A stretch of 64,000 bases of DNA from Pseudomonas sp. Leaf48 (GTDB lineage Bacteria; Pseudomonadota; Gammaproteobacteria; Pseudomonadales; Pseudomonadaceae), in assembly GCF_001421885.1 (NCBI RefSeq), contig NZ_LMLH01000002.1, positions 131,813 to 195,812 on the forward strand, read 5' to 3'. The notes under the pieces are model-generated. The model had not been told where the DNA came from. It saw only the letters and a list, made by a program, of their open reading frames with translations, and searched no databases. Positions 36,141-44,018 of this stretch are shown here, piece by piece. How positions within the stretch are numbered: position 1 is the first letter of the stretch; each line of letters begins with the position of its first letter. A program made the translations under genes and the position numbers.

Positions 36141-38210
36141 ATGTCCTCTTCACCTGCACTGCATGCCCCCACCCTGCAAAGTTTCATCGCCGGTCGCTGG
36201 ATCGGCCAACAAGGCGCTCAAGTACTGCGTAGCGCCATCGACGGCCATGAAATCGCCCGTACTCATGAGGAGCGTCCGGACTTCGCCGAAGCCATCGAGC
36301 ACGGCCGTCGCCAGGGCATCAGTGGCTTGATGGCTCTGGATTTCCAGCAACGCGCTCAACGTCTCAAGGCTCTGGCCCTGTACCTGAGCGAGCGCAAGGA
36401 ACAGCTCTACGCGATTTCCCACCACAGTGGCGCCACCCGTGCCGACAGCTGGATCGACATCGAAGGCGGCAACAGCACGCTGTTCACCTACGCCAGCCTC
36501 GGCTCCCGTGAACTGCCGTCGGGCAACGTCGTCCACGAAGGCCCGGCCATGCAGCTGAGCAAAATGGGTACGTTCGCCGGCACCCACATCCTGGTGCCTC
36601 GCGGTGGCCTGGCGGTGCACATCAATGCGTTCAATTTCCCGATCTGGGGCATGCTGGAAAAGTTCGCCCCGAGCTTCCTCGCCGGCATGCCATGCATTGT
36701 CAAACCAGCCAGCGCCACCAGCTATCTGACCGAAGCCGTGGTACGCATGATGGACGAATCCGGCCTGCTCCCACCGGGTAGCCTGCAATTGATCATCGGC
36801 GGCACAGGTGATTTGCTCGACCGCCTGCAAGGCCAGGACGTGGTGACCTTCACCGGTTCCGCCGACACTGCGGCCAAGTTGCGGGTCAACCCGAACCTGA
36901 TTCGCAACTCGGTGCCGTTCAATGCCGAAGCCGACTCGCTGAACTGCGCGATCCTCGCCCCGGACGTCACTCCGGATGATGAAGAGTTCGAGCTGTTCAT
37001 CAAGGAAGTCGCCCGGGAGATGACCACCAAGGCCGGGCAGAAATGCACCGCCATCCGCCGCGCCATCGTGCCGGCCAAACACATCGATGCCGTGGCCACG
37101 CGCCTGCGTGATCGCCTGGCCAAAGTGGTGGTTGGCGATCCGTCAGTGGAAGGCGTACGCATGGGTGCACTGGCTTCCCACGACCAGCAAAAAGACGTGG
37201 CCGAGCGCCTGGAAAGCCTGTTACAGAGCAGCGACATGCTGTTTGGCGCTCGCGACGGTTTCGAGCCGCGTGGTGTCAACGTCGACAACGGCGCGTTCTT
37301 CGCCCCTACCCTGTTGCAGGCCCGCGACCCGCATGCCGAAGGCGGCGCCCACGATATTGAAGCGTTCGGTCCGGTCAGCACGTTGATGGCTTACGACGAC
37401 CTCGATGAAGCGCTGGCTCTGGCGGCACGCGGCAAAGGCAGCCTGGTGGCCAGTTTGATCACCAAAGATCCGCAAATCGCCGCCAAAGCCATTCCGGTGG
37501 CGGCTGCGTTGCATGGTCGTTTGTTGGTGCTGGACCGTGAATCCGCTGGCGAATCCACTGGCCACGGCTCGCCGCTGCCGCAACTCAAGCACGGCGGTCC
37601 GGGTCGTGCCGGCGGCGGTGAAGAACTCGGCGGTCTGCGTGCCGTGAAACACTACCTGCAACGCGCGGCAGTGCAAGGTTCGCCGACTATGCTGGCGGCG
37701 GTTACCGGCGAGTACGTGCGTGGTGCCAAGGTTATCGAGACCGAGGTGCACCCGTTCCGTCGCTACTTCCAGGACCTGCAGATCGGCGAGTCGCTGCTGA
37801 CTCACCGTCGCACCGTCACCGAGGCCGATCTGGTGAACTTCGGCTGCCTGTCGGGTGATCACTTCTACATGCACTTCGACGACATCGCCGCCAAGGAATC
37901 GCAGTTCGGCAAGCGCATCGCCCACGGCTACTTCGTGCTGTCGGCAGCGGCCGGTCTGTTCGTATCCCCTGGCGTCGGCCCGGTGCTGGCCAACTACGGC
38001 CTCGATACCCTGCGCTTCATCAACCCGGTGGGCATCGGCGACACCATCCAGGCGCGCCTGACCTGCAAGCGCAAGATCGACCAGGGCAAGAAGAGCCCGC
38101 AAGGCATCCCGCAAGGGGTGGTGGCGTGGGATGTGGAAGTGACCAACCAGCTGGGTGAGCTGGTGGCGAGCTACGACATTCTGACCCTGGTCGTAAAACG
38201 CGAAGACTGA
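36141..38210 (+). CDS. paaZ: oxepin-CoA hydrolase/3-oxo-5,6-dehydrosuberyl-CoA semialdehyde dehydrogenase PaaZ
   Basis: A 689-residue fusion enzyme that opens the oxepin ring and oxidises the resulting aldehyde. The N-terminal aldehyde dehydrogenase has catalytic Cys302 (TTKAGQKCTAI) and Glu in NAEADSLN. The C-terminal MaoC-type enoyl-CoA hydratase domain has Asp573 and His578 (SGDHFYMHFD), with the spacing of Asp561/His566 in E. coli PaaZ, and RIAHGYFVLS. Length equals the family's (about 680). AGGAG precedes the ATG; a GTG one codon earlier is an alternative. It is a separate unit 172 bp after the permease. Confidence 0.95.
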   Translation: MSSSPALHAPTLQSFIAGRWIGQQGAQVLRSAIDGHEIARTHEERPDFAEAIEHGRRQGISGLMALDFQQRAQRLKALALYLSERKEQLYAISHHSGATRADSWIDIEGGNSTLFTYASLGSRELPSGNVVHEGPAMQLSKMGTFAGTHILVPRGGLAVHINAFNFPIWGMLEKFAPSFLAGMPCIVKPASATSYLTEAVVRMMDESGLLPPGSLQLIIGGTGDLLDRLQGQDVVTFTGSADTAAKLRVNPNLIRNSVPFNAEADSLNCAILAPDVTPDDEEFELFIKEVAREMTTKAGQKCTAIRRAIVPAKHIDAVATRLRDRLAKVVVGDPSVEGVRMGALASHDQQKDVAERLESLLQSSDMLFGARDGFEPRGVNVDNGAFFAPTLLQARDPHAEGGAHDIEAFGPVSTLMAYDDLDEALALAARGKGSLVASLITKDPQIAAKAIPVAAALHGRLLVLDRESAGESTGHGSPLPQLKHGGPGRAGGGEELGGLRAVKHYLQRAAVQGSPTMLAAVTGEYVRGAKVIETEVHPFRRYFQDLQIGESLLTHRRTVTEADLVNFGCLSGDHFYMHFDDIAAKESQFGKRIAHGYFVLSAAAGLFVSPGVGPVLANYGLDTLRFINPVGIGDTIQARLTCKRKIDQGKKSPQGIPQGVVAWDVEVTNQLGELVASYDILTLVVKRED

Positions 38211-38219
38211 CTACGTCCC

Positions 38220-38306
38220 TTAGGAGCCGGCTTGCTGGCGATGGCGATCAACCGGCAAAGATGATGCCGACTGACCCACCGCCATCGCCGACAAGCCAGC
38301 TCCTAA
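38220..38306. repeat. REPIN of a third family (TTAGGAGCCGGCTTGCTGGCGATGGCG)
   Basis: Inverted TTAGGAGCCGGCTTGCTGGCGATGGCG and CGCCATCGCCGACAAGCCAGCTCCTAA ends with a short inner loop, ten bases after paaZ. The core differs from the two other families in the window. Confidence 0.85.
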
Positions 38307-38337
38307 AAGTCCGCGTGTGCCCTGCTGTACACAAGAC

Positions 38338-38453
38338 CTGTAGGAGCGAGCATGCTCCGGGCGGCGTTCCGACGATGGTCATGAACGATGGCACTGGCTG
38401 CCTGACACCCCGTGGCGATCTCCGGTTTTTCGCGAGCATGCTCGCTCCTACAG
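38338..38453. repeat. REPIN, CTGTAGGAGCGAGC family, partly diverged
   Basis: The left unit reads CTGTAGGAGCGAGCATGCTCCGGGC and is diverged after the core; the right unit TTTTTCGCGAGCATGCTCGCTCCTACAG is intact. It ends four bases before the LuxR-type gene stop. Confidence 0.85.
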
Positions 38454-38456
38454 AGG

Positions 38457-38732
38457 TCAGTGCCTGCGCAACCACTCGATAGACAACGCAAACAACTTCG
38501 ACTGCGAACCCACCTCCAGTTTCCGGTACAGGTTCTTGCGGTGCATGCGCACGGTTTCCGGGGAGATGTTCATCTGGCTGGCCATGGACTTCACCGAGTG
38601 TCCGCGCAAGACCATCTGCGCTACTTCCCGCTCGCGCTCGATGAGCACATCACAGCCCAATTGCTCGAAGGCCGACTGCACCCGCTGCTTGAGGTCATCG
38701 TCGGCCGCCACTTCGAGGATGCACACCCTCAC
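38457..38732 (-). CDS. short LuxR-type helix-turn-helix protein, probable truncated regulator
   Basis: A 91-residue product with a full LuxR-type DNA-binding domain: EREREVAQMVLRGHSVKSMASQMNISPETVRMHRKNLYRKL. Residues 1-30 look like the end of a linker rather than a sensing domain. Related Pseudomonas regulators of this type have about 260-270 residues. A TAA lies in frame six codons upstream of the GTG start, so the frame cannot extend. An AAGGTGA sequence at good distance could still allow translation. It may be a decayed regulator or a working stand-alone DNA-binding protein, and it is divergent from the isomerase-thiolase pair. Confidence 0.6.
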   Translation of the reverse strand: MRVCILEVAADDDLKQRVQSAFEQLGCDVLIEREREVAQMVLRGHSVKSMASQMNISPETVRMHRKNLYRKLEVGSQSKLFALSIEWLRRH

Positions 38733-38985
38733 AGACTGGAAATCACCTTAAGCAGTGTCTTGCCCATAGCAAATGCACCGTATCAAGCGAGTTCGGCTCT
38801 GGATGCGCGGATGCCCTTACTATTGGACGATTTACCGGGCCGCACCATACCCCGAATGGGTGTGTACCGCTTTTCGCTCGCAGGCATGGCAAAAAACAGC
38901 AGCGCAGTTGACCCGTTTTGCCATGGATCAGGGGGTGTCCGGCGCTTAAAGTGGCACCCTGAACCGACCACCCCAGGTACAAGTG

Positions 38986-39768
38986 ATGACTGACTTGATC
39001 AAACGCGAACAACGTGAAGGCGTACTGACGCTGACACTTGACCGTCCCGACAAGCTCAACGCACTGAACAACAGCCTGTACACGCAACTGGCCGACCTCT
39101 TGCTGGCCGCCGACGAAGACGAGCAGACTGGCGTCATCATCCTGACCGGCGGCCCGACCTGCTTCACCAGCGGCAATGATCTGGTGGACTTTCTCCAGCA
39201 CCCACCGACGCATCTGGACAGCCCGGCATTCCGCCTGATGAAGGTGGTGACCCGCCTGCAAAAGCCGTTGATTGCGGCGGTATGCGGGGCGGCCATCGGC
39301 ATTGGCACCACCTTGCTGCTGCATTGCGATCAGGTATTGGTCACGCGCAATGCCAAGCTGCGCATGCCGTTTGTCAATCTGGGCCTGTGCCCCGAGTTCG
39401 GCGCCAGCCTGTTGTTGCCACGCCGCCTCGGCCACGCCCGCGCCGCGCGCTTGCTCCTGCTGGGCGACAGCCTGGATGGGAGCGAGGCCGTCGCCTGGGG
39501 CCTGGCCAACGAAGCCTTCGCTGACGGCGCCCAATGCCTGGCGGCGGCGACAAAGATCGCCCAGCGCTTTCTCGCATTGCCGCAGGAGGCCTTGCGCCAA
39601 TCCCGGCAGTTGATGAAACAGGCCAGCCTGGCAGAACTTGAAGCCACTTTGCGCGAAGAAAACCTGCTGTTCATCCAGCGACTTAACACCGACGAGGCGA
39701 AAACCGCCTTGAACGCCCTGCTCAATCGCAGTACCGAAAAGCATTCACCGAAAGGAACCCAGCCATGA
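38986..39768 (+). CDS. crotonase-family protein, probable delta3-delta2-enoyl-CoA isomerase
   Basis: A 260-residue crotonase-fold protein. The oxyanion region GAAIGIGTTLLLHCD lacks the first hydratase Glu, and the second site MPFVNLGLCPEFGASLLLP lacks the usual PEINLG Glu but has Glu in CPE. That is the pattern of enoyl-CoA isomerases (PEAG-type). It probably shifts double bonds during oxidation of unsaturated acyl-CoAs rather than hydrating them. The ATG is preferred over an adjacent GTG. Its stop overlaps the thiolase ATG (ATGA), so the two are co-expressed. Confidence 0.75.
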   Translation: MTDLIKREQREGVLTLTLDRPDKLNALNNSLYTQLADLLLAADEDEQTGVIILTGGPTCFTSGNDLVDFLQHPPTHLDSPAFRLMKVVTRLQKPLIAAVCGAAIGIGTTLLLHCDQVLVTRNAKLRMPFVNLGLCPEFGASLLLPRRLGHARAARLLLLGDSLDGSEAVAWGLANEAFADGAQCLAAATKIAQRFLALPQEALRQSRQLMKQASLAELEATLREENLLFIQRLNTDEAKTALNALLNRSTEKHSPKGTQP

Positions 39769-40946
39769 ACACCCCCGAAATCTACGTCGTCAGCGCCGCC
39801 CGCACCGCCATTGGTACCTTCGGTGGTTCACTCAAGGACGTGCCGCCGGCCGACCTCGCGACCACCGCCGTGAAAGCCGCCCTGCAACGGGCCGGCGTCG
39901 ATCCGGCCCAGGTTGGCCATCTGGTGATGGGCAACGTGATCCCGACCGACACCCGCGACGCCTACATCTCCCGCGTTGCCGCGATCAATGCCGGCATCCC
40001 GAAAGAAACCCCGGCCTACAACGTCAACCGCCTGTGCGGTTCGGGCCTGCAAGCCATCATCAATGCTGCACAGACGCTGATGCTCGGCGATGCCGACATC
40101 GCCATCGGTGCCGGCGCCGAATCCATGAGCCGCGGCCCGTACCTGATGCCTACCGCCCGTTGGGGTTCGCGCATGGGTAACGTGCAAGCGATCGACTACA
40201 TGCTCGGCATCCTGCATGACCCGTTCCACGGCATCCACATGGGCATCACCGCGGAAAACGTTGCCGCGCGCAACGGCATCACCCGCGAAATGCAGGACGC
40301 CCTGGCCCTGGAAGACCAGAAGCGTGCAGCCCACGCCATTGCCAACGGCTACTTCAGCGAGCAGATCGCTGGCGTGGAAATCCGTGATCGCAAAGAAACC
40401 AAACTGTTCACCCTCGACGAGCATCCACGTGCCACGACCATGGAACAGCTGGCGGCCATGAAGCCGGCGTTCAAGAAAGACGGCTCGGTCACCGCCGGTA
40501 ACGCTTCGGGCCTCAACGACGGCGCCGCTGCGCTGGTCATGGCCACCGGTGCTGCGGTTCAGGGCAGCAACCTGCGCCCTCTGGCCCGTCTGGTCAGCTA
40601 CGCCCACGCCGGTGTCGAGCCGGAACTGATGGGCCTGGGCCCGATCCCGGCCACCCGCCTGGCACTCAAGCGTGCCGGCCTGACCGTCGCCGACCTGGAC
40701 GTGATCGAAGCCAACATCGCCTTCGCCGCCCAAGCCTGTGCCGTCAGCCAGGAACTGGACCTGGACCCAGCCAAGGTCAACCCGAACGGTTCGGGTATCG
40801 CCCTGGGTCACCCGGTTGGCGCGACCGGCGCGATCATCGCCACCAAGGCCATCCATGAACTGCACCGCGTCAACGGCCGTTATGCGCTGGTGACCATGTG
40901 CATCGGTGGTGGTCAGGGGATTGCGGCGATTTTCGAACGCGTTTAA
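39765..40946 (+). CDS. acetyl-CoA C-acetyltransferase (AtoB/BktB-like thiolase)
   Basis: A 393-residue biosynthetic-type thiolase. The active-site residues are Cys91 ([11 protein letters not shown]), His349 (ALGHPVGATG) and Cys379 (VTMCIGGGQG). Length is typical of AtoB/PhaA. It is translationally coupled to the isomerase-like gene and followed by a strong terminator. The pair may degrade a CoA ester formed by another pathway; the closeness to the paa genes may be coincidence. It is the third complete thiolase gene in the window, after those at 593 and 26806. Confidence 0.88.
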   Translation: MNTPEIYVVSAARTAIGTFGGSLKDVPPADLATTAVKAALQRAGVDPAQVGHLVMGNVIPTDTRDAYISRVAAINAGIPKETPAYNVNRLCGSGLQAIINAAQTLMLGDADIAIGAGAESMSRGPYLMPTARWGSRMGNVQAIDYMLGILHDPFHGIHMGITAENVAARNGITREMQDALALEDQKRAAHAIANGYFSEQIAGVEIRDRKETKLFTLDEHPRATTMEQLAAMKPAFKKDGSVTAGNASGLNDGAAALVMATGAAVQGSNLRPLARLVSYAHAGVEPELMGLGPIPATRLALKRAGLTVADLDVIEANIAFAAQACAVSQELDLDPAKVNPNGSGIALGHPVGATGAIIATKAIHELHRVNGRYALVTMCIGGGQGIAAIFERV

Positions 40947-40961
40947 ATAACAGCCGCACAA

Positions 40962-41000
40962 AAAGGCCGGCGATCGTGAGATCACCGGCCTTTGTTTTTT
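40962..41000 (+). terminator. Rho-independent terminator after the thiolase
   Basis: AAAGGCCGGCGAT (40962-40974) pairs with ATCACCGGCCTTT (40981-40993) with one mismatch, followed by GTTTTTT. It ends the isomerase-thiolase transcript. Confidence 0.88.
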
Positions 41001-41069
41001 CTGTGCATTCAATTCCTTCCTACCGCAAAAATCACCTGAAGACCGGCCACAAAAACCGCTTGCGGCAAA

Positions 41070-41097
41070 ATATTACATACGTCATATTACGATCGTA
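41070..41097. promoter_or_regulatory. candidate operator upstream of the EmrAB-like operon
   Basis: ATATTAC occurs twice, at 41070 and 41084, with a 14-bp period, and the second copy runs into the perfect palindrome TACGATCGTA (41088-41097). It lies 32 bp before the emrA-like ATG, in an AT-rich stretch suited to a promoter. No regulator gene is adjacent. Confidence 0.4.
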
Positions 41098-41128
41098 GTT
41101 AAAAGCCGCTTCCGACAGGTATTTTTCC

Positions 41129-42250
41129 ATGACCAGCATGCCCACCGTTGCGCCCGACCTGGTTGTCCCGGTGCACACCGTTAAACCTCGCCTGCTCAAG
41201 CGCCTGCTCCTGTCGACACTGAGCATCGCGGCGCTGGTGCTGGCTGGACTGTACGCATCGCACTGGTGGACCGCCGGGCGCTTCATCGAAGAAACCGACG
41301 ACGCCTACATCGGCGCCAATGTGACGGTGATAGGACCGAAGGTGGCAGGCTACATCGACGAAGTGCTGGTGACCGACAACCAGCAGGTCAAGGCCGGCGA
41401 CTTGTTGATTCGTCTCGATTCGCGCGACTACCGCGCCCACCTGGCCAAGGCCGAAGGCGCGGTCGCCGCGCAAGAGGCCTTGCTGGCCAACCTCGACGCC
41501 ACCGAACAACTGCAACAGGCGGTCATCGCCCAGGCCCGTGCCGGCATCGATGCTGCCGGTGCGGAAACCGCCCGCTCCCGGGACGACGATGCGCGCTATA
41601 AAAAACTGGTCAGCACCAGTGCCGTCTCGGTAGAAAGCGCGCAACGGGCCAATGCCACCTTCAAGACCGCCCAGGCGCAAAGCAACCGCGCCCTGGCAGA
41701 GCTGCTGGCGGCGCAGCGCCAGTTGAATGTGATTGCCACCCAGAAACAGCAGGCCCGCGCCGCGTTGATCCAGTCCAGGGCCGAACGCGATCTGGCGCAA
41801 CTGAATGTCGGCTACACCGAGCTGCGCGCGCCGGTCGACGGCGTGATCGGCAATCGCCGGGCCCGGGTCGGGGCCTATGCACAGGCGGGTTCGCAGTTAC
41901 TCTCGGTAGTACCCTCCAGCGGGCTGTGGGTCGATGCCAACTTCAAGGAAGACCAACTGGCGCGTATGCTCCCGGGGCAGCGAGTGGTGATTCATGCCGA
42001 TGTGCTCTCGGGCCAGGCATTCCACGGGTACCTGGACAGCCTCGCGCCGGCCAGCGGTTCGCAGTTCAGTGTGTTGCCACCGGAAAACGCCACCGGCAAC
42101 TTCACCAAAATCGTCCAGCGGGTACCGGTACGCATCCACCTCGACCCGGCCGACAGCCTGCTCGGCCACCTGCGTCCCGGTCTGTCGGTGACCGCTGAAG
42201 TCGACACGCGCAAGGAGCCTGAAGCACCCGCCGTGGCCAGCGCGCCATGA
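41129..42250 (+). CDS. HlyD/EmrA-family membrane fusion protein
   Basis: A 373-residue periplasmic adaptor with one N-terminal membrane anchor (about residues 27-46). TDDAYIGANVTVIGPKVAGYIDEVLV is the EmrA-type lipoyl start. A long alpha-helical hairpin follows (about 110-215, with many Ala, Gln and Arg), then the returning lipoyl half YTELRAPVDGVIGNRRARVG and a beta-barrel domain. It should bridge the downstream MFS pump to an outer-membrane channel. The stop overlaps the MFS start by four bases. No outer-membrane TolC-like gene is adjacent. Confidence 0.88.
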   Translation: MTSMPTVAPDLVVPVHTVKPRLLKRLLLSTLSIAALVLAGLYASHWWTAGRFIEETDDAYIGANVTVIGPKVAGYIDEVLVTDNQQVKAGDLLIRLDSRDYRAHLAKAEGAVAAQEALLANLDATEQLQQAVIAQARAGIDAAGAETARSRDDDARYKKLVSTSAVSVESAQRANATFKTAQAQSNRALAELLAAQRQLNVIATQKQQARAALIQSRAERDLAQLNVGYTELRAPVDGVIGNRRARVGAYAQAGSQLLSVVPSSGLWVDANFKEDQLARMLPGQRVVIHADVLSGQAFHGYLDSLAPASGSQFSVLPPENATGNFTKIVQRVPVRIHLDPADSLLGHLRPGLSVTAEVDTRKEPEAPAVASAP

Positions 42251-43839
42251 GCCGCGCCCTCGCCGCGCCCGCGCAACCGTTCAATGCCGCAAGCATGGCG
42301 ACGGCGACCAAAGTCTTCGCCTTCGCCAGCATGTGCGTCGGCATGTTCATTGCCCTGCTGGATATCCAGATTGTCTCGGCCTCGCTGCGGGACATCGGCG
42401 GCGGGCTGTCCGCCGGCACTGACGAAACCGCGTGGATACAGACCAGCTACCTGATCGCGGAAATCATCGTGATCCCGTTGTCCGGCTGGTTGTCGCGGGT
42501 GTTTTCCACACGCTGGCTGTTTTGCGCGTCGGCCGTGGGGTTCACCCTCACCAGCCTGCTCTGCGGCGCGGCCTGGAACATCCAGAGCATGATCGCTTTC
42601 CGTGCCCTGCAAGGCTTTCTCGGCGGTTCGATGATCCCTCTGGTGTTCACCACGGCGTTCGTTTTCTTCACGGGCAAGCAACGGGTGATCGCTGCCGCAA
42701 CCATCGGCGCAGTGGCATCGCTGGCGCCGACCCTGGGCCCGGTGATCGGTGGCTGGATCACCGATATTTCGTCCTGGCACTGGCTGTTTTATATCAATCT
42801 GGTGCCCGGTGTATTCGTAGCCGTAGCGGTACCGATGCTGGTGAAAATCGACCAGCCTGAATTGTCGCTGCTCAAAGGCGCGGACTACTTGAGCATGGTG
42901 TTTCTGGCGCTGTTCCTCGACTGCCTGGAGTACACCCTGGAGGAAGGACCGCGCTGGAACTGGTTCAGCGACCACACGATCCTGACCACGGCATGGGTCA
43001 GCGGGTTGGCCGGGCTGGCGTTCATCGGCCGGACCTTGCACGTGGCCAACCCGATCGTCGATTTGCGCGCCTTGAAGGACCGCAACTTCGCCCTCGGCTG
43101 CTTCTTTTCATTCGTCACCGGAATCGGCCTGTTCGCCACCATTTACCTGACGCCGCTATTTCTCGGGCGGGTGCGCGGCTACGGTGCGCTGGACATTGGC
43201 CTGGCAGTTTTCTCCACCGGGGTGTTCCAGATCCTGGCCATTCCTCTGTATGCCTTTCTGGCCAACCGCGTCGACCTGCGCTGGATCATGATGACGGGCC
43301 TTGGCCTGTTCGCGCTGTCGATGTGGGATTTCAGCCCGATCACCCATGACTGGGGGGCCAAAGAGCTGATGCTGCCCCAAGCCTTGCGCGGGATTGCCCA
43401 GCAACTGGCGGTACCGCCGGCCGTGACCTTGACCCTCGGTGGCCTGGCGCCGGCGCGGCTCAAACATGCTTCGGGGTTGTTCAACCTGATGCGCAACCTG
43501 GGCGGGGCCATCGGCATTGCCGCGTGCGCGACCATCCTCAACGATCGCACCAACCTGCACTTCACCCGGTTGGCGGAGAACCTCAACAGCACTAACGAAG
43601 CGCTGAATCAATGGCTGTCCCAGGTCGGCAACAACTTCGCCGCCCTCGGCCAGAGCGGTGACGCCGCAGTCACCGCCAGCCTGCACCAGTTATGGCTTTT
43701 GACCTACCGCGAAGCCCAGACGCAAACCTATGGCGACGCGTTTCTGATGATCATGGTCTGCTTCATCATCGCCACGGCGATGGTGCCCCTGATGCGCAAG
43801 GTGCAACCACCGGCCGCGTCCAGTGCCGATGGGCATTGA
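42247..43839 (+). CDS. DHA2-family MFS drug exporter (EmrB/QacA-like)
   Basis: A 530-residue pump with about fourteen hydrophobic segments, as in DHA2 transporters. Landmarks are MCVGMFIALLDIQIVSASLRDIGGGLSAGTDETAWIQTSYLIAE (TM1-TM2), LSGWLSRVFSTRWLF, FRALQGFLGGSMIPL (motif C region) and GPVIGGWITD. It should export amphipathic compounds with the EmrA-like partner. The stop is followed by a 179-bp gap without obvious features before the convergent channel gene. The substrate is not predictable. Confidence 0.88.
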   Translation: MSRALAAPAQPFNAASMATATKVFAFASMCVGMFIALLDIQIVSASLRDIGGGLSAGTDETAWIQTSYLIAEIIVIPLSGWLSRVFSTRWLFCASAVGFTLTSLLCGAAWNIQSMIAFRALQGFLGGSMIPLVFTTAFVFFTGKQRVIAAATIGAVASLAPTLGPVIGGWITDISSWHWLFYINLVPGVFVAVAVPMLVKIDQPELSLLKGADYLSMVFLALFLDCLEYTLEEGPRWNWFSDHTILTTAWVSGLAGLAFIGRTLHVANPIVDLRALKDRNFALGCFFSFVTGIGLFATIYLTPLFLGRVRGYGALDIGLAVFSTGVFQILAIPLYAFLANRVDLRWIMMTGLGLFALSMWDFSPITHDWGAKELMLPQALRGIAQQLAVPPAVTLTLGGLAPARLKHASGLFNLMRNLGGAIGIAACATILNDRTNLHFTRLAENLNSTNEALNQWLSQVGNNFAALGQSGDAAVTASLHQLWLLTYREAQTQTYGDAFLMIMVCFIIATAMVPLMRKVQPPAASSADGH

Positions 43840-44018
43840 GGCTCAGACTTTTGCGCGCCTGGCACTGACACCGCACAGCCGGCGTGGGGTTTCACCCATC
43901 TTGATGGCGTCGGCGGAAGTGGGTGTGGCACCAAGTCAGTCCCCCTGGTGCTCAGCACAAATAGCCAATCTTTCAGAAGTCGAGGAGGCCACTGGGTCCT
44001 GACAACGCGTTTTTTGGG

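Noticed and set aside
34262..36187. A 641-codon minus-strand frame opposite the symporter gene
   Set aside because: It is rich in His, Gln, Asp and Gly, which is typical of antisense reading of a membrane protein; the plus-strand gene is clear.
36150..37082. A minus-strand frame opposite paaZ
   Set aside because: It is antisense to the aldehyde dehydrogenase domain, whose catalytic residues are intact on the plus strand.
43840..44018. A tRNA-like or terminator structure between the pump and channel genes
   Set aside because: No cloverleaf arms or stem with a T-run could be drawn.
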